64,000 nucleotides of DNA. Source: Streptomyces hawaiiensis (lineage in GTDB: Bacteria; Actinomycetota; Actinomycetes; Streptomycetales; Streptomycetaceae). The DNA is taken from NCBI RefSeq assembly GCF_004803895.1, contig NZ_CP021978.1, positions 4,588,001 through 4,652,000 on the forward strand. Reading direction: 5' to 3'. The position numbers and the translations under genes were made by a program. Below the pieces are notes generated by a model. It had not been told where the DNA came from. It saw only the letters and a program-made list of their open reading frames with translations, and made no database searches. Shown here in pieces: positions 42,380 to 50,143 of this stretch. The stretch's first letter is position 1. Each line of letters starts with the position of its first letter.

Positions 42380-42976
42380 GACGCGTCCCACCACGGTTAT
42401 GACCTGGACCACCGCGAAGACACGGTGGACGCGGCTTTCCCTGGACGTGCCGGTGAAAGTCGAGGGCAACACCCGCTATGGAGACGACATGTCGCAGCAC
42501 GTATTCGTGAAAGCGGCTCGCGGCGCGGTGGTCCCTCGCACTTCGGCGGCCTGACCGCGCGGAACGACGACCCGAGGCCGGAGGTCACCGTGACACCTCT
42601 CGCGGACCGGGTCACCGAGGGACAGAGCCTCACCTGGCGGGCCTCCCTGTCCACGGACGCCGACACCGAACTGCCCGTCGTGTTCAGCTTCTTGGCGGCG
42701 GGCGGCAACGCGGAGCTGTCCAGCACGGACGTGGACCCGCGGTGGCTGATGGAGAAGCACGGCGAATCGCCGCTCCCCGAGCGCCCCTTGTCCGAGGTGG
42801 CGGGAATGTCCCTGCTGTCCGTCGTCCCCGCCGGTCAGCTGAGCGCCGAGGTGGCCATACCCACGATCGCGGACAGGGCGGCCGAACCGGAAGAGGCGGT
42901 GCGGATGCAGCTGTTCGGTTTCGAAGAGCCGCCGGTCGGGCCGATCTTCACCGGCAGGATCGAGGACGGCGGCTGA
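42380..42976 (+). pseudogene. C-terminal remnant of a Calx-beta-type secreted protein
   Basis: The last part (RNDDPRPEVTVTPLADRVTE, then GQSLTWRASLSTDAD, EPEEAVRMQLFG) resembles the terminal Calx-beta repeat of large secreted actinobacterial proteins. Upstream the pattern continues in a different frame (DVPVKVEGNTRYGDDMSQHV), showing a frameshift. No signal peptide or N-terminal catalytic domain remains. Confidence 0.45.
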
Positions 42977-43140
42977 GGGGCGCACCGCGGGACTTCGGAC
43001 GCACACGTCCACAGTCGCCGGATCGGCCGAAGCGGTGGCCGGCGGCCGAAGTGATCGGCAGCCGGCAGCTCATCGGCTGGTGGCCCGCCGCGCGGGCCGC
43101 GCGCGAACACGGCCGTGTCCCGACCGGTGGCCGGGTCCGG

Positions 43141-43750
43141 TCACCGTCTCGGTCCCGCGACGGCGTAGGCCGCGGTGCCGACGACCGTGAGGGCCAGCGC
43201 CGTCCAGGTGCCCGCTGCCGCGCCGGGTGGCAGCAGCATCCAGGTCGCCACCTGCATCGGCGTACTGGTCGGGGCCGGGGCGAAGAACGAGAACGAGAGC
43301 CAGGCGAACGGCAGCGTCCATGCGTACTGGCCGCCCGAGAGCGCCGCGCCCAGAGCGACCGACCCCATCAGCCCCGCGCTGTCCCGGACGACGAACGCGG
43401 TCGTGGCCATGGACTCGCCCATCGCCTGCCGGGCATCGCTTCCTGGACCATCACTCGGGCCGTGCCGACGGTGGTCCGGCCGGCCAGTCCGGCGACGGCG
43501 GCAGCAGACCGCTGTTCCTGCTGGGCGAGGCCGTCACCCACGTATGCGCGGTTCGCCTGGAAGCCGGCCCGCGGGATCAGGCCGAGCAGTGGTCCCCTGA
43601 CCCGCGTGGGGTGGACCAGGTGTGGCAGCAGCCCGAGGGCGAAGACGGCCCAGCGCGCGACGGCGAGACGGCGGCCCAGGAGGAAGACGACGAGCAGCAG
43701 CAGGCCGGTGGTGCGCATGTCGTGCGCGGGCTTCCCACGTCGTAGTGGGC
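43141..43750 (-). pseudogene. Broken membrane-protein gene
   Basis: The minus strand first reads MRTTGLLLLVVFLLGRRLAV and HLVHPTRVRGPLLGLIPR. After a frame change it reads VVRDSAGLMGSVALGAALSG, then QYAWTLPFAWLSFSFFAP, VATWMLLPPG and WTALALTVVGTAAYAVAG. The hydrophobic pieces look like parts of one multi-pass protein interrupted by frameshifts. Function unknown. Confidence 0.45.
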
Positions 43751-43801
43751 GGCGAGCACCAACTGCCCCAGCACGGGGAGGACGAGAGGGACCCATGCAA
43801 G

Positions 43802-43826
43802 AACCCCAGGCCACTGGCCCGGGGTT
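43802..43826. terminator. tRNA-type terminator hairpin, copy at 43.8 kb
   Basis: AACCCCAGG pairs with CCCGGGGTT (one G-T/mismatch) around CCACTGG. It lies directly 3' (minus strand) of the tRNA-Gly fragment at 43833, as in a tRNA transcription unit. Confidence 0.6.
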
Positions 43827-43832
43827 TCCCTC

Positions 43833-43878
43833 TGGAGCGGGTGACGAGAATCGAACTCGCGCTCTCAGCTTGGGAAGC
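43833..43878 (-). repeat. tRNA-Gly(CCC) 3' half, putative att scar
   Basis: 46 bp. On the minus strand it reads the anticodon-arm GCTTCCCAAGC, then variable region, T-arm GCGAGTTCGATTCTCGT, acceptor CACCCGCTCC and A, i.e. the 3' half of a CCC-anticodon tRNA-Gly. The 5' half (D-arm and acceptor 5' strand) is absent. The copies at 45185 and 60990 differ at about three positions each. 3' tRNA ends are the usual target of actinobacterial integrases. Confidence 0.75.
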
Positions 43879-44183
43879 GACGTGCTCGTGCGGGCCCGAT
43901 CGCACCGCTGCTGACTCTGGTTGTCCGCTCCTACGGGCACGCTGTGGGCACGGGGGGCGATAACCGGTGGGCAGAGCACCTCCCCGGAGCGCCTGGCCGG
44001 TGACTGCGGCGATGCACTCGAAGTCGCGGTCGCGGTGCAGGAGGGGCCAGTCCCTGCAACTCGGCCGTGGCGTCCACCACGAGGTCCACGGCTCCTGCGC
44101 TGCAGGTGCTGTCCACGTGGGTAAGGGGGTGAGGAAGCCGTGCGCGGGATACACCAATCCAGTACATGGACTACTCTTGGTAC
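43879..44183. promoter_or_regulatory. Interval before vapBC-1
   Basis: No gene seen. The end holds two GTACATG words (44161-44187) overlapping the antitoxin start, a possible VapB operator. Confidence 0.35.
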
Positions 44184-44450
44184 ATGTCCATGAAACGCAC
44201 CAACGTCTATGCCGACCCCGAGGACCTGGCCATCATCAAGGAGGCCGCCAAGCGCCGGGGTATAAGCGAAGCCGAGATCATCCGCCAGGGCATCCACCTT
44301 GCAGCCATGGCGAACCGGGTCTGGGACGAGCCGCTGTTCTCACGCACCTTCGAGGGGCCGGGACGCACCCCGTCCAAGTCGGAGGTCCGCGACACGGTCG
44401 CCGAGGCCGTCCGGCGCGAGACCGGCTCGGATTCCGGATCCGCCGCGTGA
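44184..44450 (+). CDS. vapB: VapB-type ribbon-helix-helix antitoxin
   Basis: 88 residues from the ATG at 44184. The RHH/CopG pattern is KRTNVYADPEDLAIIKEAAKRRGISEAEIIRQGI, followed by a toxin-binding tail (VWDEPLFSRTFEGPGRTPSKSEV). The next ATG, at 44190, is an alternative start. The stop overlaps the toxin GTG (GTGA), the standard TA layout. Flanked at 350 bp and 735 bp by the tRNA-Gly fragment repeats. Confidence 0.8.
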   Translation: MSMKRTNVYADPEDLAIIKEAAKRRGISEAEIIRQGIHLAAMANRVWDEPLFSRTFEGPGRTPSKSEVRDTVAEAVRRETGSDSGSAA

Positions 44451-44890
44451 TCATTGTCATCGCCGATACGTCCGGCCTCCTGGCAGCCCTGGACTCGGCT
44501 CATCCAGAACACGAGGCGGCGAACGAGGCCATCATGGCGGCGGGCCTCCTGGTCATGTCACCGCTCCTGCTGGCCGAACTGGATCACGTGGCGACGCGCG
44601 AGCTCGGCAGGGAGGCTGCCCTCAGCGCGGTCGACGACCTGCGGCGCTGGATGAGCCTGGGTCGTGTCGTCATGCCGGAGATCACGGAGGACCATCTGGG
44701 CGCCGCCCAGTCTGTCCGTCTCCGCTACCGCGCGCTGGACCTCGACCTCGCCGACGCGGTGAACGTGGCGCTCGCCGCCGACTACGACACGGACGCGATT
44801 CTCACCCTCGACCGACGAAACTTCCGGGCCGTACGCCCGCTGGGCCGCTACAAGGCGTTCCGGGTACTCCCCGACGACCTCCCGCTCTGA
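44447..44890 (+). CDS. vapC: VapC-type PIN-domain toxin
   Basis: 147 residues. The PIN RNase acidic residues are visible: first Asp in VIADTSGLLAALD (~residue 6), Glu in LLLAELDHVA (~42) and Asp pair in ALDLDLADAVNVALA (~100-110), then DAILTLDRRNF. Expected to cleave tRNA or rRNA when free of VapB. The GTG start overlaps the antitoxin stop. Single operon with vapB. Confidence 0.85.
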   Translation: MIIVIADTSGLLAALDSAHPEHEAANEAIMAAGLLVMSPLLLAELDHVATRELGREAALSAVDDLRRWMSLGRVVMPEITEDHLGAAQSVRLRYRALDLDLADAVNVALAADYDTDAILTLDRRNFRAVRPLGRYKAFRVLPDDLPL

Positions 44891-45152
44891 CGCAGGCACC
44901 TCGGGGGTCAAGTGCCTGCTCCTGCAAGGGCCTTGTGCGCCGCCCACGACGAAGCACGTGCAGGACGGGTGTCCGCCATCGCCCAGGAACGGTGAGCTGA
45001 GGGCTCGCCTCCGGCTCACCCATGTGAAGTTCAGGTCAGCGCCACGCTGCGACGTGATAGGAGCGCCCTCTCAAGACGCGCGTGCCCTCTGCGTGCCCAA
45101 TCTCGGAGTGCAGGAGTACTCGTAAGACGCAGCAACGGCTCCCCAATGAAAC

Positions 45153-45179
45153 AAACCCCAGGCCACTGACCTGGGGTTT
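45153..45179. terminator. tRNA-type terminator hairpin, copy at 45.2 kb
   Basis: AAACCCCAGG pairs perfectly with CCTGGGGTTT around CCACTGA. It is adjacent to the tRNA-Gly fragment at 45185 and matches the hairpin at 27813 closely. Confidence 0.7.
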
Positions 45180-45184
45180 CATTC

Positions 45185-45230
45185 TGGAGCGGGGGACGAG
45201 AAGCGAACTCGCGCTCTCAGTTTGGGAAGC
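45185..45230 (-). repeat. tRNA-Gly(CCC) 3' half, putative att scar
   Basis: 46 bp in the same orientation as 43833-43878, from which it differs at three positions (one T-arm base, one acceptor-side base and one in the anticodon arm, AAACTG for AAGCTG). The starts are exactly 1352 bp apart, bracketing vapBC-1. Confidence 0.75.
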
Positions 45231-45357
45231 GACGACGACCGGACGCGGGGGTCAAGGTCCTGCGGGGCCCGCTCCTTCCCGTTCTGCGTTCCGTCGTGTC
45301 CACGGCAGTCGTACGAGCAGGTGTCGGGGGCGTGGCCCGGCCTGGCCAAGGAGTACG

Positions 45358-45480
45358 TCATGCCGAAGAACCAGTCCACCGCCGCGCAGAACGCCCGCAG
45401 GGCGAGCCGGAGCGGGCGCCCTGCCCCGTCCTGCTGGTCTGGCCCGGGCACGCCCCCGGCATCGCCACCATTCCGCTCCC
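45358..45480 (+). pseudogene. Truncated small-protein gene (MPKNQSTAAQ start)
   Basis: MPKNQSTAAQNARRASRSGR is a familiar start of small basic Streptomyces proteins, but the reading frame degenerates into Pro/Ser-rich sequence at once. No complete product is likely. Confidence 0.35.
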
Positions 45481-45586
45481 ACCGCCACACCCACCGCACC
45501 ACCGGATAACAGCAGGCACCGGGTGCCGGACTGTCCGCGGCGTCAAAGCGGCATCTGGGCACCGCTGTTCCGGCCGGCCCGGTTCA

Positions 45587-45898
45587 TCAGAGGAGCACTC
45601 GATCGGAGCCGGTGTCCGCGAGGAGTCGTGCGGTCTGCGGGGACGGGTAGTGCAGTCGCAGGGACGTGTGGGTCTCGGCGGCGTGCCGTGACGCGTCGAG
45701 GAAGACGCGCAGGCCGCTGGTGTCGCAGAGGCCGACGGTGGTCAGGTCGACGTCGATGGTGGTGATGCCGTCATACAGGCACCGCTCCATGGCGGTCCGC
45801 ACCTGGGGCGCGGTGACCGGGCCGATCTCGCCGGCCAGGGTGATCAGTGCTCGCGTGCCCCGGTCATGCCGGTAGATGTTCAGCTGCGGAAGAGTCAT
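45587..45898 (-). CDS. STAS-domain anti-sigma-factor antagonist
   Basis: 103 residues, a stand-alone STAS domain: ALITLAGEIGPVTAPQVRTAM, then VDLTTVGLCDTSGLRVFLDA with the phosphorylatable Ser (DTSGL). Such proteins release sigma factors from anti-sigma kinases when dephosphorylated by a PP2C phosphatase. A frameshifted PP2C gene lies at 49.3-50.0 kb. GAGGCATC precedes the ATG. It is the last gene of a seven-gene minus-strand run with DUF5994 and CsbD-like genes. Confidence 0.85.
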   Translation of the reverse strand: MTLPQLNIYRHDRGTRALITLAGEIGPVTAPQVRTAMERCLYDGITTIDVDLTTVGLCDTSGLRVFLDASRHAAETHTSLRLHYPSPQTARLLADTGSDRVLL

Positions 45899-45966
45899 GA
45901 TGCCTCGGTTCACGGGCCCGGGCCGCCACTGGCAGATTCGATGGCCTGGTGACGGAAACCGGTTGA

Positions 45967-46242
45967 TCACGTGCGGTGAGTGGTAGGGCTGCGTCGGCGG
46001 CGCGGCGGGAAGCGGCCACGGCCCCCGTCGCGGTGGTCCCGGCGCTCGCCGGAGGTCGGCGACTCGGACCGGCCGGGTTCCACCGGGGGTAGTGGCACAC
46101 CGCGTCCGCGACGGCCGGGCCGGGCGGCGCTGTAGCGGTGCACGGCGATTCTGTCGGCGTGCTCGATGTTGAGCCGGTGGATCACGTATGCGGCCGCTGC
46201 GATGAGGACGATGAAGGCGGCGGCCGTCAGGAAGGCGTTCAT
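45967..46242 (-). CDS. Small single-pass membrane protein
   Basis: 91 residues. One N-terminal membrane helix (FLTAAAFIVLIAAAAYVIHRL) is followed by a basic, Pro/Arg-rich tail (PRRRRSPTTHRT) that is probably cytoplasmic. It lies 10 bp after a DUF5994 gene and 68 bp before the STAS gene. No family recognised. Confidence 0.55.
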   Translation of the reverse strand: MNAFLTAAAFIVLIAAAAYVIHRLNIEHADRIAVHRYSAARPGRRGRGVPLPPVEPGRSESPTSGERRDHRDGGRGRFPPRRRRSPTTHRT

Positions 46243-46252
46243 GGCGGCCTCC

Positions 46253-46849
46253 TCACATACCGACGGTCAGGCGACTGGGCCGACTGGGCGGACCGGGCTG
46301 GTGCGGGACGGCTGTGGACACCGCGGAGGCGCCGCCCTCGTATTCCCATGCCTCGTCCGGGTCCAGTGGCTCGCCGGTCGTGGCGACGCCGTGCCGGGCC
46401 TCGTCCGCGGCGATGAGCGCGCTCGCGGTCAGGGGCGGGCCGTCGTAGTCGGACGCGGCAGCCATCAGCCGGGCCGCCGACTCCGCTCCGGTTTCGGGCG
46501 GGATGATCAGCAGGTCCCAGCGGCCGGTGCCGTAGGAGAGCAGCAGCAGCTTGTGCGGGTCGATTTCCGGGGTGAACCAGCCGACCTTGACGATGTGGCC
46601 GTCCACGGGAACCTGGCGCGGGATGACCGGCCAGTACTTCGGGTTGACGGCGATGCGCGTGATGCGGCCCCAGAAAGGGTCCAACACGCCGGTCAGCGCC
46701 GGCAGTTCACTCAGCAGATCCCGGGAGCGGGGCCACCAGGCACCATCCAGGAGGCCACGGGAGGCGCCGTCGGTCCTCAGGGCGAGACGCGCGGCCGGGG
46801 GTGCGACGGGCTCGAGGTGCGGCAGGGTTGGGTGCAAGGTCGCCGACAT
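46253..46849 (-). CDS. DUF5994-family protein, paralogue 1
   Basis: 198 residues. The family core is ARLALRTDGASRGLLDGAWW, PRSRDLLSELPALTGVLDPFWGRITRIAVN, VDGHIVKVGWFTPEIDPHKL, and GRWDLLIIPPETGAESAARLM. It shares its leader (GGAGACGGGT before ATGTC) and roughly two-thirds of the core with paralogue 2 at 47702. Function unknown. The family is often found near stress-regulatory STAS and PP2C genes, as here. The C-terminal ~50 residues are unique and low-complexity. Confidence 0.8.
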   Translation of the reverse strand: MSATLHPTLPHLEPVAPPAARLALRTDGASRGLLDGAWWPRSRDLLSELPALTGVLDPFWGRITRIAVNPKYWPVIPRQVPVDGHIVKVGWFTPEIDPHKLLLLSYGTGRWDLLIIPPETGAESAARLMAAASDYDGPPLTASALIAADEARHGVATTGEPLDPDEAWEYEGGASAVSTAVPHQPGPPSRPSRLTVGM

Positions 46850-46864
46850 GATGCGGACCCGTCT

Positions 46865-46889
46865 CCGGGCCGCCTCTGCGGCGGCCCGG
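46865..46889. promoter_or_regulatory. Hairpin in the leader of DUF5994 paralogue 1
   Basis: CCGGGCCGCC pairs perfectly with GGCGGCCCGG around a 5-nt loop, 16 bp upstream of the minus-strand ATG at 46849. It may be an attenuator or the terminator of the gene upstream. Confidence 0.45.
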
Positions 46890-46956
46890 GTTTCATCTCT
46901 CGCCGAGAACGACCCGGCGTGAAAGCCGGTGTGCGAAATGCCCTCGGTACTGTCGA

Positions 46957-46991
46957 CACTACTCCGCGCTCGGCCGCGACGCGGAGTAGTG
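46957..46991. terminator. Hairpin after the 115-residue protein gene
   Basis: CACTACTCCGCG pairs perfectly with CGCGGAGTAGTG around an 11-nt loop. It begins 6 bp past the minus-strand stop at 46997. The long loop also allows an operator role. Confidence 0.55.
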
Positions 46992-46996
46992 GCCGC

Positions 46997-47344
46997 CTAG
47001 ATGTGGAGCAGTGTCTGGGTGATCTCCCGGTACTGCCTCAGCGCGTGCCGAAGTTCTTCGGACTGTGCGTCGGGGTTCTGGTCCTGCCAGCCGGCGCGCA
47101 GGAGTCGGCGTCGTTCCGCGAGGGCGTTCACGAGTTGGGCGGTGGCTTCGTCGTAGGCGCTCTCGGCCTCTTCCAGCGCCTCGATCGGGGTGTCGGCGAA
47201 GGTGTTGAGGGCGTGCCGGAGGCGCTGGACGATCTTGTCCTGTTCGTCCGACGGGAGCAGCGGCTCCGGGCTCGGGCTGCGGCGTCCGGCCGGGCCCGGA
47301 GTCTGGCCGGCGGGCTGCCGGGCGCGTGTCTGGTCGTACATCAT
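46997..47344 (-). CDS. Hypothetical helical protein
   Basis: 115 residues. A Pro/Arg-rich N-terminus is followed by a long amphipathic helical region (DKIVQRLRHALNTFADTPIEALEEAESAYDEATAQLVNALAERRRLL) likely to form a coiled coil. The ATG at 47344 overlaps the CsbD-like stop (ATGA); a second ATG follows at once. Function unknown; co-translated with the CsbD-like gene. Confidence 0.6.
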   Translation of the reverse strand: MMYDQTRARQPAGQTPGPAGRRSPSPEPLLPSDEQDKIVQRLRHALNTFADTPIEALEEAESAYDEATAQLVNALAERRRLLRAGWQDQNPDAQSEELRHALRQYREITQTLLHI

Positions 47345-47493
47345 CGGGGGCCACTTCCGTTCCGCATGAAGGCGTCCTTGGTCTTCTCGACGGCCTGTTT
47401 CAGGCTTCCGGAGACGCGGTCTTTCCTGCCTCGGTGTTGCAGTCGCGTGTTGCGGGCGACCCGGCCGAGCTCTTCCGTGATCCTGCCCTTCAT
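47341..47493 (-). CDS. CsbD-like stress protein
   Basis: 50 residues, MKGRITEELGRVARNTRLQH then GSLKQAVEKTKDAF. This is the compact repeated amphipathic pattern of CsbD/UPF0337 proteins, which are general-stress (SigB-type) products of unknown action. The start at 47493 removes a long Pro-rich lead. It overlaps the next gene by ATGA. Confidence 0.6.
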   Translation of the reverse strand: MKGRITEELGRVARNTRLQHRGRKDRVSGSLKQAVEKTKDAFMRNGSGPR

Positions 47494-47701
47494 CGTCTGC
47501 GCCTGGTTCCTGATGCTCGTGCAACGGTCATGGTCGGCCTCGCTGTTGTCCGGTGGGTGGGTTCTCGCGGGGACCGGGCGAGGTGGAACGGCGGACGCTT
47601 CGCCCGTGTGTTCCGGAGTTGCATGACTCGGCACCCTGCGCGGCCTTTCGCCTCCGGCGACGGTCCGTGTCAACGGTGGCCACGCGATCCGGGCCGCCTC
47701 G

Positions 47702-48253
47702 TTACGGCCGGGGCGGCGGCGCATATGGCCGCATCTCCGCCGCCAGCCGGTCGGGCCGTCCGGTGTCGGCGTCGGCCGATGTGGAGGGGGCGTCGACCAG
47801 TTCCGCCGTCATGAGAGCGGTCGCGGTTGACCGCGAGGCGGTGCTCGCGCTCGCGGCGGCCATCAGCCGGGCGGCCGACGGGGCGCTGACCTCCGGAGGT
47901 ACCACCAGGAGGTCCCAGCGGCCCGACGTTCCGGACAGCAGAAGGATCTTGTGCGGGTCCAGCTCCCTGGTGAACCAACCGACCTTCACCACACGGCTGT
48001 TGACGAAAATCCGTTGCGGGATGATCGGCCAGTAGCGGGGGTTGACGGCGATACGGGTGATCCGTCCCCACAGCGGGTCCAGTACGTCGGCCAGCGCGGG
48101 GAGTTCGTGGCTCAGGTCACGGGAGCGGGGCCACCATGCGCCGTCCAGCTCGACCTGCCCCGGGGAAGGGCTCATGGGTTTGAGGGCGAGGCGTGCGGTC
48201 GGGGCCCTGAAGGGCACGGCGCGCGGCGAGGAATGGTCGGTGATCGCGGACAT
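47702..48253 (-). CDS. DUF5994-family protein, paralogue 2
   Basis: 183 residues, with ARLALKPMSPSPGQVELDGAWW, RSRDLSHELPALADVLDPLWGRITRIAVNPRYW and GRWDLLVVPPEVSAPSAARLM. It is clearly paralogous to the 46253-46849 gene and shares the GGAGACGGGTxCxCA leader before ATGTC. The C-terminal tail is diverged. It lies in the same minus-strand run. Function unknown. Confidence 0.8.
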   Translation of the reverse strand: MSAITDHSSPRAVPFRAPTARLALKPMSPSPGQVELDGAWWPRSRDLSHELPALADVLDPLWGRITRIAVNPRYWPIIPQRIFVNSRVVKVGWFTRELDPHKILLLSGTSGRWDLLVVPPEVSAPSAARLMAAASASTASRSTATALMTAELVDAPSTSADADTGRPDRLAAEMRPYAPPPRP

Positions 48254-48411
48254 CGTGTGAACCCGTCTCCGAACCCCTGCGTGTGAGCAGTTGCCCGGTG
48301 CCGTTGCTCACCAGGAACGACACCGGTATCGGGGCCGGTGCGCGAAGTGCTCCCGATGGGTTCACGCTACTCGCCGAAGAGGCCGAACGGACCGCTCCCG
48401 GAGATATCCCC

Positions 48412-48663
48412 TCACTTCCGGCGGCCGTCCTTGCCCGAGGAGCGGCTGGTCTCCAGCCAGGACCGCGCCGGTTCTGCCGCGCTGGTGGTGTCCACGGTGA
48501 GCTCGAGGCGGGTCCCTCCCTGGGCGTCCGCGGGGTAGCTGCGCTGTTCTGTGGTGGCGAAGCAGTGACGGAGAACCTCCGCGACCCGGCGGGCGACCTC
48601 GGGGGAGGCGGCAACGATACGTACGTCGGCGTGTCCGTCGGGGGGATTTTCCTTGGGCTGCAT
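48412..48663 (-). CDS. Small hypothetical protein
   Basis: 83 residues: MQPKENPPDGHADVRIVAAS, then PEVARRVAEVLRHCFATTEQRSYPA and TRLELTVDTT, a compact alpha/beta pattern with one Cys. GAGGTCGTC precedes the ATG. It heads the minus-strand stress-type run and is divergent from DUF5994 paralogue 3. No family recognised beyond a conserved Streptomyces look. Confidence 0.55.
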   Translation of the reverse strand: MQPKENPPDGHADVRIVAASPEVARRVAEVLRHCFATTEQRSYPADAQGGTRLELTVDTTSAAEPARSWLETSRSSGKDGRRK

Positions 48664-48819
48664 GACGACCTCGTTGTTCCCGCATGGGCATGGATCCGTG
48701 GACTGGATCTTTCACCCTACTCCGGCCCGTGTGACCAGCGAGCTTTCCGACTGCTGCGGGCCGCGGAGTACCGTGAAACGAGTAAGTCACTCCGTATTCC
48801 TCGCAGACAGGCGAGTGTC

Positions 48820-49305
48820 ATGTCCGACTCCGGTTCCCCGCGTGTGACCAGGCTCCTGCCGGACGCCGTCCACCAGGCGGTGAAGCCGGGGACGGCTGTC
48901 GTACGGCTACAGACCACGCATGACCGGCGGGGCGTTCTCGACGGGGCGTGGTGGCCGAGCTCCCGTGATATCGCAGCCGAGCTTCCCGCCCTGATCTCCG
49001 CACTGACCGAGTACCTCGGGCCGCTCACGCGCGTCGGCCTGGACGCCGGAGCCTGGGAGGCGCTGCCAACGCGACTGCTCGTCGACGACCGCGTCGTCCA
49101 TGTCGACTCTTTCCCGGTCGGTGACGACACCGTCCTCGTCACCAGGGGCGATCAGGACCACTTCTCCCTCCTCGTCATCCCGCCGCACGCGACGCCCGAG
49201 GCGGCACGCACCGCGATGGCCGAAGCCGTCCGCGCCGACAACATCACGCAAGCCGAACAGATCCTCATCGACACCGGTACCGACCGGGCAGCGCCGAAGA
49301 CTTGA
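48820..49305 (+). CDS. DUF5994-family protein, paralogue 3
   Basis: 161 residues: VRLQTTHDRRGVLDGAWWPSS, RDIAAELPALISALTEYLGPLTRVGLDAGAW, FSLLVIPPHATPEAARTAM. It is more divergent than paralogues 1 and 2 but has the same block order. The ATG at 48820 is chosen where homology begins. It sits immediately before a truncated PP2C phosphatase, and its stop is within a few bases of the PP2C homology. Confidence 0.8.
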   Translation: MSDSGSPRVTRLLPDAVHQAVKPGTAVVRLQTTHDRRGVLDGAWWPSSRDIAAELPALISALTEYLGPLTRVGLDAGAWEALPTRLLVDDRVVHVDSFPVGDDTVLVTRGDQDHFSLLVIPPHATPEAARTAMAEAVRADNITQAEQILIDTGTDRAAPKT

Positions 49306-49310
49306 CGCCG

Positions 49311-50012
49311 GTCAGCCGACCGTGCCGCAGGTCACGGTGAGCGGAATCCTGGAGCCCGCCTACAACATCGCCGGCGACAGCTTCGACTACGCCCTCAACG
49401 ACGACATCCTGCACGCGGCCGTGATCGATGCAATGGGCCACGGTCTGGACGCCGACGGCGATGGCGACCATCGCCGTCGGCGCCTACCGGCACGCCAGAC
49501 GCAGCGGCATCAGCCTCGCCGACAAGTACGCGTTCATGGACCAGGCCATCGCCGAGCAGTTCGGGCCGGACCACTTCGTCACCGCCCAGATGATGGATCT
49601 CGACATCGTCACCGGCCACCTGAAATGGGTCAACGCCGGCCATCCCGCCCCACTGCTGATCCGCAACCGTCGAGTCGCCCGGCCGCTGGAAGGCCCGACC
49701 ACCCTGCCCGTCGGCTTCGGCGGCGCCCCTCCTCAGATCAGTGAATACACACTCCAGCCCGGCGACCGGTTTCTGTGCTGCACCGACGGCCTGATCGAGG
49801 AGCGCGACGCCGACGGAGAGTCGTTCGGCGAAGAACGGCTCATCGCCTGCATCAACCGCATCGAACGCACCGAGGGCGGCGTACGTGCAGGCGGGCTCTG
49901 GCTCTCCCGCGCCTTGAAGCGGGAACGCGGGGGCCGCACCAGCGATGATGCGACCCAGTTCCTCATCGAGTGGCGGGGAGGCACCGCCGATCACCTCGCC
50001 GTTTTGGAATGA
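49311..50012 (+). pseudogene. PP2C (SpoIIE/RsbU-type) phosphatase, N-truncated and frameshifted
   Basis: Homology starts abruptly at QPTVPQVTVSGILEPAYNIA (after the lost N-terminal sensor) and continues GDSFDYALNDDILHAAVIDAMGHG. It shifts frame near 49455 (one extra G) to MATIAVGAYRHARRSGISLA, then WVNAGHPAPLLIR, CTDGLIEERDADG and RTSDDATQFLIEW. Both metal-binding Asp regions are recognisable but split by the frameshift. It would have dephosphorylated a STAS protein. It is either a pseudogene or carries a single-base sequencing error, but the missing N-terminus argues for decay. Confidence 0.7.
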
Positions 50013-50143
50013 GCGAAGGCACGCCCCTGTCCTCGACGGGTGAAGTGGCGTTCAACACCGCCACGGCACTCATCGCGCCGGGATCGGCCGCGCGGCGGTT
50101 CGGGACGGCGCTCGGAGGATGGCTGAACACCGGCTGCCCCGCC

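Noticed and set aside
43833..43878. Functional tRNA-Gly gene (also considered at 45185 and 60990)
   Set aside because: Only the anticodon-to-3'-end half is present; no D-arm or 5' acceptor strand lies upstream on the minus strand, so no cloverleaf can form.
46166..47626. 486-codon plus-strand frame across the DUF5994 and neighbouring genes
   Set aside because: Antisense to several minus-strand genes with family matches and ATGA overlaps; composition typical of a shadow frame.
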